Shown: in pieces, positions 1 to 9,173 of the stretch
Numbering within the stretch: position 1 is the stretch's first letter
Layout: each line of letters starts with the position of its first letter
NCBI GenBank assembly: GCA_016787925.1
Contig: JAEUSK010000052.1
Span: forward strand, 1 to 35,413
Source: a bacterium
Lineage (GTDB): Bacteria > CLD3 > SB21
DNA: 35,413 nt
Direction: 5' to 3'
Position numbers and translations under genes: made by a program
The notes under the pieces: model-generated
Told to the model about the DNA's origin: nothing
The model's input: the letters and a program-made list of their open reading frames with translations, nothing else
Database searches by the model: none

Positions 1-867
1 AGCGGAACGCTAGACGCTCAGGACAGGGTAAGTGTGGTCACGAAGAAACCCCGCGTTGCCGTGCTTCCGTTTGAAGTCGGTGCCGTCAGCGACCGGCAGA
101 TGTTCGATCAGGGCGGGATTGAAAAATTTGCAGAATCAGTAACACAACAACTGGTGAATACCTTCGTCGGCCTCCGGAGATTCATCGTGGTTGAAAGGTC
201 CGCCATTGAAAAGATTCTGAAGGAACAAAATCTGCAGACGTCCGATCTGACCGATCCAAGCAAAGCGGTCTCGTTAGGCGCGATGCTGGGGACCGAATTT
301 CTTGTTCAGGGCACGATCGTCAATATTCACACGACCACGTCCAAAAAAGACAAGAAGAGTTCATGCAAAGTCGATTTGTTGATCCGGATCATCGATGTTA
401 CTACGGGTCAGATCATCGCGTCCAAAGATATTACCGGTATTTCGGATAAGAAAAAAGACAAGTCTGCCAACATTGCGTATGGCGCCCTGGACAACGCCGA
501 TGCAGAAATCAGCCGCAGCATTAAGCAGGTTTTTCCAGTTGAAGGCAAGATCATCCGTTTCGTCGAACCTGAAACAGACAAGAAGGCCAAGAAAAAAGAT
601 AAGTCCAAAAAGAAACAAGCCGATTTGGTGCTGATCAGCTGCGGCAAAGAGTTGGGAATAAAAGAAGGGGATAAATTCCAGGTCATACAGGAAGAAGAGA
701 TCATTGTTGACGGACAAATATTCAAGCGGCAAAAGGCCGTTGGGAAACTGAAAGTAGCTAAGCTTGAAATGGACGGCATTTTCAGTATCTGTGAGGTCAT
801 TGAAGGAAGCAAAGTGATTGCCGCCGACAAGGAAAAAATAGATTTTCTGGTCGTATCTGTAGAATGA
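1..867 (+). CDS. CsgG-like curli-assembly/penicillin-binding-lipoprotein family protein, 5' truncated
   Basis: The frame is open to the left window edge, so the gene probably starts outside. The first visible residues (SGTLDAQDRVS) look like the end of a signal peptide, and a GTG at 34 would be an internal start. The segment KPRVAVLPFEVG, a following helix, then RFIVVERSAIEKIL and the pattern LGTEFLVQGTI are typical of the CsgG/periplasmic TolB-N-like fold used by CsgG-family lipoproteins. A very lysine-rich stretch (about residues 187-200 counted from the GTG) precedes a small C-terminal beta domain (about 203-277) that resembles the flagellar-assembly-T/CsgG-associated C-terminal domain. 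The role is probably envelope-associated, but no transport function can be claimed. No partner gene is visible in the window. Confidence 0.7.
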   Translation, partial: SGTLDAQDRVSVVTKKPRVAVLPFEVGAVSDRQMFDQGGIEKFAESVTQQLVNTFVGLRRFIVVERSAIEKILKEQNLQTSDLTDPSKAVSLGAMLGTEFLVQGTIVNIHTTTSKKDKKSSCKVDLLIRIIDVTTGQIIASKDITGISDKKKDKSANIAYGALDNADAEISRSIKQVFPVEGKIIRFVEPETDKKAKKKDKSKKKQADLVLISCGKELGIKEGDKFQVIQEEEIIVDGQIFKRQKAVGKLKVAKLEMDGIFSICEVIEGSKVIAADKEKIDFLVVSVE

Positions 868-1312
868 GTCAGTGATCTGAACATCGTGATCTTGTTTATC
901 CAATCCGCACATACCGACGGTTCTCGTCGGGAATGAAGTCCGATTATTCTGTCGTTATAATCACTTCAAGCCTTCGTACTGTTAATCCCTTCCACGTTGC
1001 ATTCCTCTACACTTCATTAAAATGTACTAACATGACGTAGGTCATGTTTTTTTGGATTCCAATTCATTAAATTTATCTGCTAATAAACTTTATATAATAT
1101 AACGGCATCTGTTAGTTACTATTCAGCAATTAATTCAATTCTAAAATGATTTTTATGCTCTCAACAACTGTTCTGAAAAGTGCCGCATTAGGTCAGTTCG
1201 AGTGCAGCGAGAACGTGATCAAGCGGTCTAACACTTCTCGTTCCGCTATACTACACCCGAAGTGAGGGATTTCTAAACTTTTTTTAACGGTTACGACGGC
1301 AGGAGGATGAAC
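868..1312 (+). other. Intergenic region with maeB promoter and long leader
   Basis: No gene is supported here. A small hairpin (arms 914-919 CCGACG and 925-930 CGTCGG) follows the CsgG-like gene but lacks a T tract, so it is a poor terminator. The regulatory palindrome and promoter lie at 1029-1075. The leader downstream contains an imperfect stem (1206-1215 AGCGAGAACG with 1239-1247 CGTTCCGCT, one bulged base). The ribosome binding site AGGAGG is at 1301-1306. Confidence 0.6.
1029..1075 (+). promoter_or_regulatory. CRP/FNR-type operator plus promoter for maeB
   Basis: A perfect palindrome with 8-base arms (AACATGAC, spacer GTAG, GTCATGTT) occupies 1029-1048, centre 1038.5. A TAnnTTTG-like element (TAAATTTA) starts at 1068, exactly 29.5 bp after the centre, which places the operator near -41.5 if the TA is at about -12. 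The 5-N4-5 geometry is that of CRP/FNR-family sites; the regulator itself is not in the window. The predicted leader to the maeB start is about 230 nt. Confidence 0.7.
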
Positions 1313-3562
1313 ATGATAAAGGATCAGGAAGCCCTCGATTATCACAAGATGGGGCGAAAAGGAAAAATTGAAGTCATACCGACCAAACCGTGCACAACCC
1401 AGCGCGATCTTTCATTAGCGTACAGTCCGGGCGTCGCGATTCCCTGTCTACATATTGAAAAAAATCCGGAAGACGCTTATCTCTACACAGCCAAAGGAAA
1501 TCTGGTAGGCGTGGTATCAAACGGAACCGCCGTTCTCGGCCTCGGCGATATCGGCGCGCTCGGCGGCAAACCGGTAATGGAAGGTAAAGGCGTCTTATTC
1601 AAACGATTCGCAGATATCGATGTTTTCGACATCGAATTAGATACTCACAATGCGGATGAGATTATAAAAACGGTTCAACTGCTCGAACCCACTTTCGGCG
1701 GGATCAATCTCGAAGACATCAAAGCGCCGGAATGTTTCTACATCGAAGAGGAATTAAAAAAGACGATGAAAATTCCGGTATTCCACGATGATCAGCATGG
1801 AACCGCGATCATTTCCGGTGCGGCGCTGATGAATGCAATGGAACTTCTCGGAAAACCGCTGGACAAGATCAAAGTGGTGGTCAATGGCGCGGGCGCATCG
1901 GGCGTTGCGTGCGCCAATTTTTATATCAGCCTTGGCGTGAAAAAAGAAAACCTTATTCTCTGCGATACCAAAGGCGCGATCTATAAAGGCCGGACTGCCG
2001 GTATGAATCCGTACAAAGAAGCTTTAGCGAACGATACCAAGGCGCGCACGCTGGCGGATGCTTTGGTTGGCGCAGACGTGTTTGCCGGGTTGTCGGTAGC
2101 CGACTGTGTCACGCAAGACATGGTTAGGTCGATGGGAAAGAATCCGCTCATTATGGCGATGGCTAATCCCGATCCGGAAATTACATACGACCTTGCGATG
2201 GCTGCGAGGCCGGATGTGATCATGGGAACGGGGCGATCCGATTATCCCAATCAGATCAATAACGTACTGGGTTTTCCTTTTATTTTCCGAGGCGCATTGG
2301 ACGTACGCGCGACGGCGATCAACGAAGAAATGAAACGCGCCGCCGCTTTTGCCTTGGCAGCACTAGCTAAAGAGGATGTGCCTGACTCCGTTTCCAAAGC
2401 CTACGGCAATCAGCGTATGCGTTTTGGAAAAGATTACCTGATACCAAAACCGTTTGACTACCGCGTACTGATCTGGGAAGCTGCAGCGGTTGCTCAAGCC
2501 GCCATGGACAGCGGCGTTGCGCGAATTAAGATCGACATCGAGGAATATAAAGAACAATTGGAAAACCGTCTCGGCAAATCCCGCGAAGTGATGCGTACGA
2601 TGATGAACCGCGCTAAACGTGATCCGAAACGCGTCGTATTTCCTGAAGGCTATAATGAAAAAGTCCTGCGCGCAAGTCATATTGTTCTGGATGAAGGTAT
2701 TGCGAATCCGATACTTCTCGGCGAAGAAGTCAGGATCCGAGCCATGGCCAAAGAATTGGACGTTGATCTTGATGGAATTCAGATTCTGAATCCGGAAACA
2801 TCCAAACGATTTAAGTCTTATACGGAAGAATATTACGAATTACGTCAGCGGAAAGGGGTTAACCTCAATGAAGCGCGTCAGGCCATGCATGACAGGACGC
2901 ATTACGCGGCGATGATGGTTCGTATGAATGACGCCGACGCTATGATCGCCGGCTTGGATCAACACTATCCGGAAACTCTGCGGCCTGCATTGCAGATCAT
3001 TCAACGCGCTGAAGGTATTTCCAGCGTTTCCAGCGCGTATATGCTGATCATTAAAGACAAGATATACTTCTGCGCTGATTCGACCGTCAATATCATGCCG
3101 ACGGCAGAGGAACTTGCGGAAATTGCCATCATGAGCGCCGAAGTTGCCAAACGGTTCAATATCGAACCGCGCGTGGCAATGATTTCTTTCTCAAATTTCG
3201 GCAGTGTGAAACATGCAGACACCGACCGCATTGCGCAGGCTTTGAAGATTGCGCGGAAACGTATGCCGGAACTTATGATTGACGGTGAAATGCAGGCCGA
3301 TACGGCGGTAGTGCCTGAGATCATTGACGAATTTTATCCGTTCAGCACGCTCAAAGGCGGCGCCAATGTACTGGTATTCCCGGAACTGCAATCGGCCAAT
3401 GCAGCAGTGAAGCTCCTTCAGAGACTCGGAGGCGCCGAAGCGATCGGCCCGATTCTAATGGGCATGCGGAATCCGGTTCACTTACTGCAAAAAGGCTGTG
3501 AAGTGAATGACATCGTCAATATGACCGCGATTGCAGTGGTCGAAGCGCAAGAGAAGAAATAG
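1313..3562 (+). CDS. maeB: NADP-dependent malic enzyme with C-terminal phosphotransacetylase-like domain
   Basis: Malic enzyme converts malate to pyruvate and CO2 with reduction of NAD(P). The N-terminal half (to about residue 425) has SLAYSPGVA with the catalytic tyrosine, [19 protein letters not shown] and the Rossmann motif VNGAGASG. The second half (about 430-749) is the phosphate acetyl/butyryl transferase domain found in MaeB proteins, where it is generally regulatory (acetyl-CoA sensing) rather than active. The length of 749 aa is normal. The first in-frame ATG (1307) abuts AGGAGG directly, so the next ATG, at 1313 with six bases of spacing, is the likely start. It shares its operator type with ppdK downstream, suggesting joint control of malate, pyruvate and PEP interconversion. 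Confidence 0.95.
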   Translation: MIKDQEALDYHKMGRKGKIEVIPTKPCTTQRDLSLAYSPGVAIPCLHIEKNPEDAYLYTAKGNLVGVVSNGTAVLGLGDIGALGGKPVMEGKGVLFKRFADIDVFDIELDTHNADEIIKTVQLLEPTFGGINLEDIKAPECFYIEEELKKTMKIPVFHDDQHGTAIISGAALMNAMELLGKPLDKIKVVVNGAGASGVACANFYISLGVKKENLILCDTKGAIYKGRTAGMNPYKEALANDTKARTLADALVGADVFAGLSVADCVTQDMVRSMGKNPLIMAMANPDPEITYDLAMAARPDVIMGTGRSDYPNQINNVLGFPFIFRGALDVRATAINEEMKRAAAFALAALAKEDVPDSVSKAYGNQRMRFGKDYLIPKPFDYRVLIWEAAAVAQAAMDSGVARIKIDIEEYKEQLENRLGKSREVMRTMMNRAKRDPKRVVFPEGYNEKVLRASHIVLDEGIANPILLGEEVRIRAMAKELDVDLDGIQILNPETSKRFKSYTEEYYELRQRKGVNLNEARQAMHDRTHYAAMMVRMNDADAMIAGLDQHYPETLRPALQIIQRAEGISSVSSAYMLIIKDKIYFCADSTVNIMPTAEELAEIAIMSAEVAKRFNIEPRVAMISFSNFGSVKHADTDRIAQALKIARKRMPELMIDGEMQADTAVVPEIIDEFYPFSTLKGGANVLVFPELQSANAAVKLLQRLGGAEAIGPILMGMRNPVHLLQKGCEVNDIVNMTAIAVVEAQEKK

Positions 3563-3569
3563 ATATATT

Positions 3570-3631
3570 CCCGCAGATTTCGCAGATTCACGCAGAATTT
3601 TGTCTCCGCGAAAATTAGCGATATCTGCGGG
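3570..3631. repeat. Stem-loop with CGCAGA direct repeats after maeB
   Basis: Arms CCCGCAGAT (3570-3578) and ATCTGCGGG (3623-3631) are perfectly complementary. Between them CGCAGA recurs at intervals (within 3581-3596), and CCGCG/CGCG-like sequence continues the pairing weakly. No T tract follows directly, so this could be an intergenic repeat or an mRNA 3' structure rather than a classical terminator. Confidence 0.45.
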
Positions 3632-3702
3632 CAAAAATTTTGTCAATGTTCACCATTCTTTAAGCATAAGAGACTAAAAGAATACGCTAAAGGACAACAT
3701 CT

Positions 3703-4008
3703 GTGTCCCACGCCATTCGAAATCGCCAGAAACATGAGATCAACCGGTTGCCGAATATCGGCAAAGTGATGGCGAAAAAATTGAAACGAGCCGATATTTA
3801 TTCATTTCACGAACTCAAAAAACTAGGCGCAGAAAAAGTTTTTCTGCGTTTGAAAGCAGAAGACGAAGGCGCATGCCTGAGTTCACTATGCGCGCTGGAA
3901 GGTGCGATAGAAGGAATCCGGTGGCACGAACTTTCAAAAGAGAAGAAAGAGGAATTAAAGAGGTTCTTTGAACAACAGAAGGGTTCGAAACAAAAGAAAT
4001 CAAAGTAA
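3703..4008 (+). CDS. TfoX C-terminal-domain protein
   Basis: This 101-aa protein consists almost wholly of the TfoX C-terminal domain. The visible pattern LPNIGKVMAKKLKRADI is a helix-hairpin-helix-like segment, followed by HELKKLGAEKVFLRLK and CALEGAIEGIRWHEL, all typical of this family. The N-terminal TfoX domain is absent, as in many stand-alone members. The start is GTG at 3703 with AAAGGA about eight bases upstream; no ATG fits. The tail is very rich in lysine, glutamine and glutamate. Full TfoX/Sxy acts in competence gene regulation, but stand-alone domains have no settled role, so none is assigned. It appears to be monocistronic. Confidence 0.8.
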   Translation: MSHAIRNRQKHEINRLPNIGKVMAKKLKRADIYSFHELKKLGAEKVFLRLKAEDEGACLSSLCALEGAIEGIRWHELSKEKKEELKRFFEQQKGSKQKKSK

Positions 4009-4026
4009 AGTATTACAGACATCAAG

Positions 4027-4300
4027 AAGCTCCAAATCACAAAAAACAAATACCAAATAAATTCAAAATGCCAATGATCGAAACTTCGCTTTCATTTGAC
4101 ATTTCGTATTTGTTTCATTGAGATTTGCTTGTTATTTGATGCTTGAAAATTGAGATTTGGCCATTATGATAAGCTGCAAATCACAAAAGACAAATTTCAG
4201 ATAAACTCCAAATCCCAGTGACTAAAATTTTGCATCGGCTTTCGTTTGGAGTTTCTGGCATTGAAAATTGTTTGAGATTTGCTTTTTGGTGCTTGAAAAC
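4027..4300. repeat. Two diverged tandem copies of an intergenic repeat
   Basis: Copy A (about 4027-4160) opens AAGCTCCAAATCACAAAA and copy B (about 4171-4300) opens AAGCTGCAAATCACAAAA. Both proceed through a CAAAT-rich left part, a central AAACTTCGCTTT- or CGGCTTTCGTTT-type segment and a GAGATTTGCTT/GTGCTTGAAAA right part. Left and right parts are loosely complementary (CCAAATC against GAGATTTGG), so each copy can fold on itself. No open frame is supported. It looks like a non-coding dispersed repeat between tfoX-C and ppdK. Confidence 0.6.
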
Positions 4301-4370
4301 CATGTTACAAAATCATTTAACCACCCGAATAACCTCAAAAAACTAGAAACTGTATATTTTTGCATCATTT

Positions 4371-4437
4371 CATGACAAATATCATGTTTTAAAATGACCA
4401 ATGTCTTAGATTTATGGAACAAAGTGTTATACATTCC
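4371..4437 (+). promoter_or_regulatory. Tandem CRP/FNR-type operators plus ppdK promoter
   Basis: The distal site 4371-4386 reads CATGAC-AAAT-ATCATG and the proximal site 4393-4408 reads AATGAC-CAAT-GTCTTA. The centres (4378.5 and 4400.5) are 22 bp apart, two helical turns. TACATTCC, a partial TAnnTTTG match, starts at 4430, 29.5 bp after the proximal centre. The better-matching copy is the distal one. Predicted leader to ppdK is about 37 nt. Confidence 0.65.
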
Positions 4438-4478
4438 CTTATTACAAAAAGATATTAACAACGGAGATATTCTTATTT

Positions 4479-7241
4479 ATGGCAACAAAACCCAAAAGCA
4501 AACCGGTTAAAGCAAAATCTAAAAAGATGGTTTATACTTACGGCAACGGCAAAGCCGAAGGTAAAGCTGAAATGAAAAACCTGCTCGGCGGCAAAGGCGC
4601 TAATCTCGCCGAAATGGCCAACATCGGGATTCCTGTTCCGGCCGGCTTTACGATCACAACCGAAGTTTGCACCTATTATTACAAGAATAAAAGAAAATTT
4701 CCTCCTGAAGTAAAAGCCCAGGTCGAAAAAGCAATGGTTTTTGTTGAGAAGATCATGGGCGCTCATTTTAACGATAAGAAAAATCCATTACTCGTGTCCG
4801 TGCGCTCCGGCGCCCGCCGCTCCTTACCCGGGATGATGGAAACCGTTTTGAATGTCGGGTTAAACGAAGCGACGTGCAAAGGACTCATTGAAAAAACGCA
4901 AAATCCGCGATTTGTTTATGACGCGTATCGCCGGTTGATCCAGATGTATTCCGACGTTGTGATGGAAAAAGCTGCCGGTATTGAACCTAAGGACGGGCAC
5001 GGCATCCGACACGTCTTGGAACTTGATCTGAATGCGCTGAAAACGGCGCGTGGCATAAAACTCGATACCGACCTGACTGCAGACGATCTTAAACAACTGA
5101 TCGCAACGTATAAGGCGCGTGTTTTGGAAGTTCTCGGTACGCCGTTTCCGGAAGATCCGGTAGAACAGATCTGGGGCGCCATAGGCGCCGTATTCGCAAG
5201 CTGGGTCGGCAAGCGCGCCATCGCGTATCGAAAGATCGAGGGCATTCCGGATGAGTGGGGAACCGCGGTGAACGTTCAGGCGATGGTATACGGCAATATG
5301 GGCAATTCGTCCGCAACGGGCGTAGCTTTTACGCGTAATCCCGCCACAGGAGATAATCACTTTTACGGAGAATGGCTTGCCAATGCGCAGGGCGAAGATG
5401 TGGTTGCAGGCATTCGTACGCCGAATCCGCTGAACGAGATTGGAAAGAATCCGCACAACGAACATCTCTCGTCACTCGAAACCGCAATGCCGAATGCATA
5501 TAAACAACTGCACGTTATAGAACGGAAATTGGAAAAACATTACCGCGATATGCTCGATATCGAATTTACCATTCAGGAAGGCAAGTTGTGGATGCTGCAG
5601 TGCCGCGTTGGAAAACGCAACGGCCCCTCGGCCGTAAAAATGGCGCTGGATATGTATAAAGAAAAACTGATCAACAAAGAAGAAGCTATCATGCGCGTGA
5701 CTCCTGCGCAGCTAGAAGAACTCCTGCATCCTATAATTGATCCTGCTGCGGAACTTAAACTGAAACCGATCGCCAAAGGGCTGCCCGCAGGCCCCGGCGG
5801 TGCAGCAGGTCAGGCTGTATTTTCAGCCGCTGACGCAGTGGCGTGGGGAAAACAAGGTAAGAAAGTCATTCTAGTACGCGATGAAACCAATCCGGAGGAC
5901 GTGGAAGGTATGCGCGCGGCAGAAGGTATTCTGACTGCACGCGGCGGTATGACCAGCCATGCGGCGCTTGTGGCGCGCGGATGGGGCAAGTGCTGTATCG
6001 TCGGCGCCGGGGAACTCGAAATCCATCTGTCGGACAGATACTTCAGAGTTAACGGACACAAGATCAATGAGGGCGACTGGATCACCCTGAACGGCACCGC
6101 AGGATTCGTGTATGAAGGCTCACTCCCGATGATCAAAGCCGCAGAAGATAATCCGAATTTTATCGAATTTATGAAACTCTGCGATCAGGTTCGCCGCTTG
6201 AAAGTTCGCACCAACGCCGACACGCCGGAAGATGCCGCCAAAGGCCGCCTTTTCGGAGCTGAAGGTATCGGCTTATTCAGAACCGAGCACATGTTCTATG
6301 GAAAAAATTCAGAACAACCGCTGTTCCTGCTGCGCAAGATGATTGTATCGAAGAATGAAGAGGAACGCCGCGCCGCGTTAGGTGAACTCTTCCCGTTTGT
6401 CAAGTCGGACATCAAAGGCACGTTGGCGGCGATGGACGGATATGCGGTCACGATCCGGACGCTCGATCCGCCGCTACATGAGTTTGTACCCCAGCATGAA
6501 GAAGAGCGCAATAAACTCTCGTCGAGCCTCGGGATCACGGCGGAACAGTTCAATAAACGCGCCGAAGATCTTCATGAGAATAATCCAATGATGGGTCATC
6601 GCGGAGTACGTCTCGGCGTGACATATCCGGAAGTTACGGAAATGCAGGTTCGCGCCATATTCGAAGCGGCGGCGGAATTACTCAAAGAGGGAAAGAAAGT
6701 TTTTCCAGAGATCATGATTCCGGTTGTGGCAGCCAATACGGAATTAAGAAATCAAAAAGCACTTGTTGAAAAAATTTACGCTGAAGTTTTGGCGAAATTT
6801 GGCATGAAGAAGATCCCGCATTTGGTGGGAACGATGATCGAGATTCCGCGCGCCTGTTTGACGGCGGATAAGGTCGCCGAAGACGCCGAGTTTTTCTCGT
6901 TCGGCACCAATGATCTGACGCAAATGACCTTCGGATTCTCCCGTGACGATATCGGCGGATTCCTTCCGGAATACCTTGATAAGAAACTCCTGCCGGTGGA
7001 TCCTTTCCAGGTCATCGATCAGAATTCGATAGGTATTCTGATGAAGATGGCGATTGATAAGGGGCGCAAGACGCGCAAAGACCTCAAGATTGGTATTTGC
7101 GGGGAACATGGCGGCGAACCGAATTCAGTCGAGTTCTGCCATTCGCTCGGCCTTAATTACGTCAGCTGTTCGCCTTTCCGCGTGCCTATTGCGCGATTGG
7201 CGGCGGCTCAAGCAGTCATTAATGAGAAAGTAAAAAAATAA
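4479..7241 (+). CDS. ppdK: Pyruvate, phosphate dikinase
   Basis: PPDK interconverts pyruvate, ATP and phosphate with PEP, AMP and pyrophosphate. The 920-aa protein shows the N-terminal ATP-grasp nucleotide-binding domain (LLGGKGANLAEMANIG, then SVRSGARRSLPGMMETVLN). The phosphohistidine domain has TARGGMTSHAA with the swivelling His494, and the C-terminal TIM barrel ends in ICGEHGG with catalytic Cys874 and SCSPFRVPIARLAAAQA. All key residues are present. The N-terminus carries an extra lysine-rich stretch of about 16 residues, slightly longer than usual. GGAG at 4463-4466 lies 12 bases from the ATG, a long spacing. The gene is monocistronic, followed by a terminator at 7308-7357, with CRP/FNR-type operators in front. 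Confidence 0.97.
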   Translation: MATKPKSKPVKAKSKKMVYTYGNGKAEGKAEMKNLLGGKGANLAEMANIGIPVPAGFTITTEVCTYYYKNKRKFPPEVKAQVEKAMVFVEKIMGAHFNDKKNPLLVSVRSGARRSLPGMMETVLNVGLNEATCKGLIEKTQNPRFVYDAYRRLIQMYSDVVMEKAAGIEPKDGHGIRHVLELDLNALKTARGIKLDTDLTADDLKQLIATYKARVLEVLGTPFPEDPVEQIWGAIGAVFASWVGKRAIAYRKIEGIPDEWGTAVNVQAMVYGNMGNSSATGVAFTRNPATGDNHFYGEWLANAQGEDVVAGIRTPNPLNEIGKNPHNEHLSSLETAMPNAYKQLHVIERKLEKHYRDMLDIEFTIQEGKLWMLQCRVGKRNGPSAVKMALDMYKEKLINKEEAIMRVTPAQLEELLHPIIDPAAELKLKPIAKGLPAGPGGAAGQAVFSAADAVAWGKQGKKVILVRDETNPEDVEGMRAAEGILTARGGMTSHAALVARGWGKCCIVGAGELEIHLSDRYFRVNGHKINEGDWITLNGTAGFVYEGSLPMIKAAEDNPNFIEFMKLCDQVRRLKVRTNADTPEDAAKGRLFGAEGIGLFRTEHMFYGKNSEQPLFLLRKMIVSKNEEERRAALGELFPFVKSDIKGTLAAMDGYAVTIRTLDPPLHEFVPQHEEERNKLSSSLGITAEQFNKRAEDLHENNPMMGHRGVRLGVTYPEVTEMQVRAIFEAAAELLKEGKKVFPEIMIPVVAANTELRNQKALVEKIYAEVLAKFGMKKIPHLVGTMIEIPRACLTADKVAEDAEFFSFGTNDLTQMTFGFSRDDIGGFLPEYLDKKLLPVDPFQVIDQNSIGILMKMAIDKGRKTRKDLKIGICGEHGGEPNSVEFCHSLGLNYVSCSPFRVPIARLAAAQAVINEKVKK

Positions 7242-7247
7242 ATCTTC

Positions 7248-7277
7248 AGAACCCGTTCTCAATCGAGCGCGGGTTCT
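7248..7277 (+). terminator. Hairpin immediately after ppdK
   Basis: AGAACCCG (7248-7255) pairs with CGGGTTCT (7270-7277). There is no T run after it, so it is an mRNA 3' hairpin or a weak terminator placed ahead of the stronger one at 7308. Confidence 0.45.
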
Positions 7278-7307
7278 CTACCTCAACAAGACCCCCATAA
7301 TTGATAG

Positions 7308-7357
7308 AGGCAGAGAAACGGAACCCTCTTATACCCGGCCATCTCTGCCTTTTTTTA
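7308..7357 (+). terminator. Rho-independent terminator of ppdK
   Basis: AGGCAGAGA (7308-7316) and TCTCTGCCT (7342-7350) form a perfect 9-bp stem with a 25-nt loop, followed directly by a T tract. Confidence 0.8.
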
Positions 7358-7618
7358 TTGCCAGGCCAGACCTTTCAGGTTGTGTTATTCTGCAATTTGA
7401 TCTCATGTCATTCGTACTGCACGTTTGTTATTTTGTTCTGCTGTCAGACCTGATAGATTTATGTCACTACGTATTTTTTTTCACAATAATAATTTGTGAA
7501 AATTAGCTCAAATGGATAATTATTACCACAAACTATTATTTTTAAATACTATAACATAAAGAATGAAGAATAGAAATAATTTAAAAAAAGTGTAATAAAT
7601 GCCATTTATTTGCCAAAA
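7358..7618. other. AT-rich intergenic stretch with an inverted repeat
   Basis: No gene is visible. An imperfect inverted repeat (7485-7498 AATAATAATTTGTG and 7527-7540 CACAAACTATTATT, one mismatch) could form a cruciform/hairpin or be an additional regulator-binding site upstream of the promoter at 7619-7663. Confidence 0.4.
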
Positions 7619-7663
7619 CATGACGAATGTCATTGTTTACATTCTATACACTTATTATATTTG
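7619..7663 (+). promoter_or_regulatory. CRP/FNR-type operator plus promoter for hexaheme lipoprotein
   Basis: The operator CATGAC-GAAT-GTCATT is at 7619-7634 (centre 7626.5), followed by GTTT. TATATTTG, a full match to TAnnTTTG, is at 7656-7663, starting 29.5 bp after the centre. This is the best -7 match of the six promoters in the window and anchors the shared geometry. Confidence 0.75.
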
Positions 7664-7768
7664 GTGTAAGGATTTTGTAAGATTTTAGTATGTTTTTTGT
7701 CAAGATTGAAAATTAATTCTCTCCAAGTTACTCAAAAACCTAATTTAACGCTAACCGCGGAGGTTGAT

Positions 7769-9118
7769 ATGAAAAACGCATTCCGATTTGTAGCCGCAAT
7801 GACCCTACCTTTGGCATTGATGGCTATGTTCCTGGTAAGCAGCTGCGAAGGCCCAAGAGGCCCGGCAGGTGAAGATGGTCTAAATGGAACAAACGGTATC
7901 AATGGTGTTGATGCCAATGAAACCTGCAAGCAGTGCCATACGCCTGCTGTGGTTGACCAACTTGCTCTTGAATTCGAATTCTCGAAACACTTCTATGGTG
8001 AAGCCGCTTTTGAAGAAGCCGGCAATACAACTTGTTCTCCTTGCCACACCCAGGAAGCTTTCTTGTATGTGGTGGCAAACCCAACTATTGCAACCGGCCA
8101 ATTCGTGCTGAATACGGCCACGCCGCCCAAATATTCTTTACAGTATTCGACGACATCTTCCCAGGCTTTGGGCGAAATTCGTTGCGGCACTTGCCATTCA
8201 CAACTGCACACGACCTATACATCAGCCGATGCTGCTTTGACGACGACGGCGGCGGTTCCCATGGTCATGTGGGGAGCTACTAAGACGATCAATCTCACCC
8301 AAGATGGTGGCAAATCCAATCTTTGCGTGAAGTGCCATCAGCCGCGTGCAATGTCATACAGTTCGTCCTTTACAAACGGTAATCGTGTGCAGTATGATTC
8401 CTTGGTGTTGGCTCCGAGCACAGTTCTTTATGATTCTGCAGTCGGCAATGCCTTCCCGAATAAGATTATTCCAAGCTACAGAACGCACGTTCACTACGGC
8501 GTCGTAGGCGCAGTATTTGCCGGCCAGGGCGGCGTGCAGTTCACCGGTTCCGCTTCTTATGCTAATTCAGCGCACACAACAGTTGCTTCCTGCCAGGATT
8601 GCCACATGGCGACCCGGTCAGGTCGTGCAGGCGGACATACTTTTATGGTTCAAGGGAATTTCAATGGCTGTAACGTATCCGGTTGCCATTCTGCAGCCCC
8701 TATATCTTCATCGTCAACTACCAAGTGGACGACCCCACGAGCCAATCAAAAAGCTCAGCTTGATGCTTTGGCAGCAAAACTCAACGCACTAGGCGGCGGA
8801 ACGCCGATCCTGCATTCTGACACGGATACCGAATCCAATTTGTGGGCCGGTTTGACGACAGGAAACTGGGACGGCTATCTTGATATTTATCTTGCAAATA
8901 CCAATGACAATGGTTATTGGAGAAATCCGAGCACTTCCGGAATGACGTCTGCTCAGATTGCGATCAACAATGCAAAACCGAAATTCCCATCACTGACGGC
9001 CCGGGACATTGGTGCCCTCATCAATTTCCAGTTTGCTTTGAGAGAATCCAGCAACGGTATTCATAATACGGCTTACACATCCGCATTATTGGCAAATACG
9101 ATTGCACTATTCCCATAA
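7769..9118 (+). CDS. Hexaheme c-type cytochrome lipoprotein with collagen-like stalk
   Basis: The start at 7769 has GGAGG at 7759-7763 and is followed directly by a signal peptide; an in-frame ATG at 7697 adds 24 residues that ruin the signal and is rejected. The lipobox VSSC places the lipidated cysteine at residue 26. Seven Gly-X-Y triplets follow immediately, a collagen-like segment. The heme motifs are CKQCH, CSPCH, CGTCH, CVKCH, CQDCH and a non-standard CNVSGCH (CX4CH), six in all. The C-terminal third has no heme motif and is rich in Asn, Thr and Ser. It is probably an outer-membrane or surface electron-transfer protein; the next genes encode a beta-barrel and a 12-heme cytochrome. It has its own promoter and a strong terminator. 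The electron acceptor is unknown. Confidence 0.85.
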   Translation: MKNAFRFVAAMTLPLALMAMFLVSSCEGPRGPAGEDGLNGTNGINGVDANETCKQCHTPAVVDQLALEFEFSKHFYGEAAFEEAGNTTCSPCHTQEAFLYVVANPTIATGQFVLNTATPPKYSLQYSTTSSQALGEIRCGTCHSQLHTTYTSADAALTTTAAVPMVMWGATKTINLTQDGGKSNLCVKCHQPRAMSYSSSFTNGNRVQYDSLVLAPSTVLYDSAVGNAFPNKIIPSYRTHVHYGVVGAVFAGQGGVQFTGSASYANSAHTTVASCQDCHMATRSGRAGGHTFMVQGNFNGCNVSGCHSAAPISSSSTTKWTTPRANQKAQLDALAAKLNALGGGTPILHSDTDTESNLWAGLTTGNWDGYLDIYLANTNDNGYWRNPSTSGMTSAQIAINNAKPKFPSLTARDIGALINFQFALRESSNGIHNTAYTSALLANTIALFP

Positions 9119-9141
9119 GCCGGATTAGTTAATCTTACGTG

Positions 9142-9173
9142 AAAAAGGCTCCGCAACAGCGGAGCCTTTTTTT
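9142..9173 (+). terminator. Strong rho-independent terminator
   Basis: GGCTCCGC (9147-9154), a four-base AACA loop and GCGGAGCC (9159-9166) are followed by seven T; the stem can be extended by the A run before it against the T run. It separates the hexaheme lipoprotein gene from the following cluster. Confidence 0.93.

Noticed and set aside
361-912. 183-codon minus-strand frame
   Set aside because: It is antisense to the CsgG-like gene; the Phe/Leu-rich composition mirrors the Lys/Glu codons of the real gene.
1307-1312. First ATG of maeB
   Set aside because: It directly touches AGGAGG; the ATG six bases later has correct spacing.
4860-5465. 201-codon minus-strand frame
   Set aside because: It is fully antisense to ppdK, whose conserved motifs run through the same bases.
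7697-7768. Upstream ATG extending the hexaheme lipoprotein by 24 residues
   Set aside because: The extension would bury the signal peptide, and GGAGG at 7759-7763 fits the ATG at 7769.
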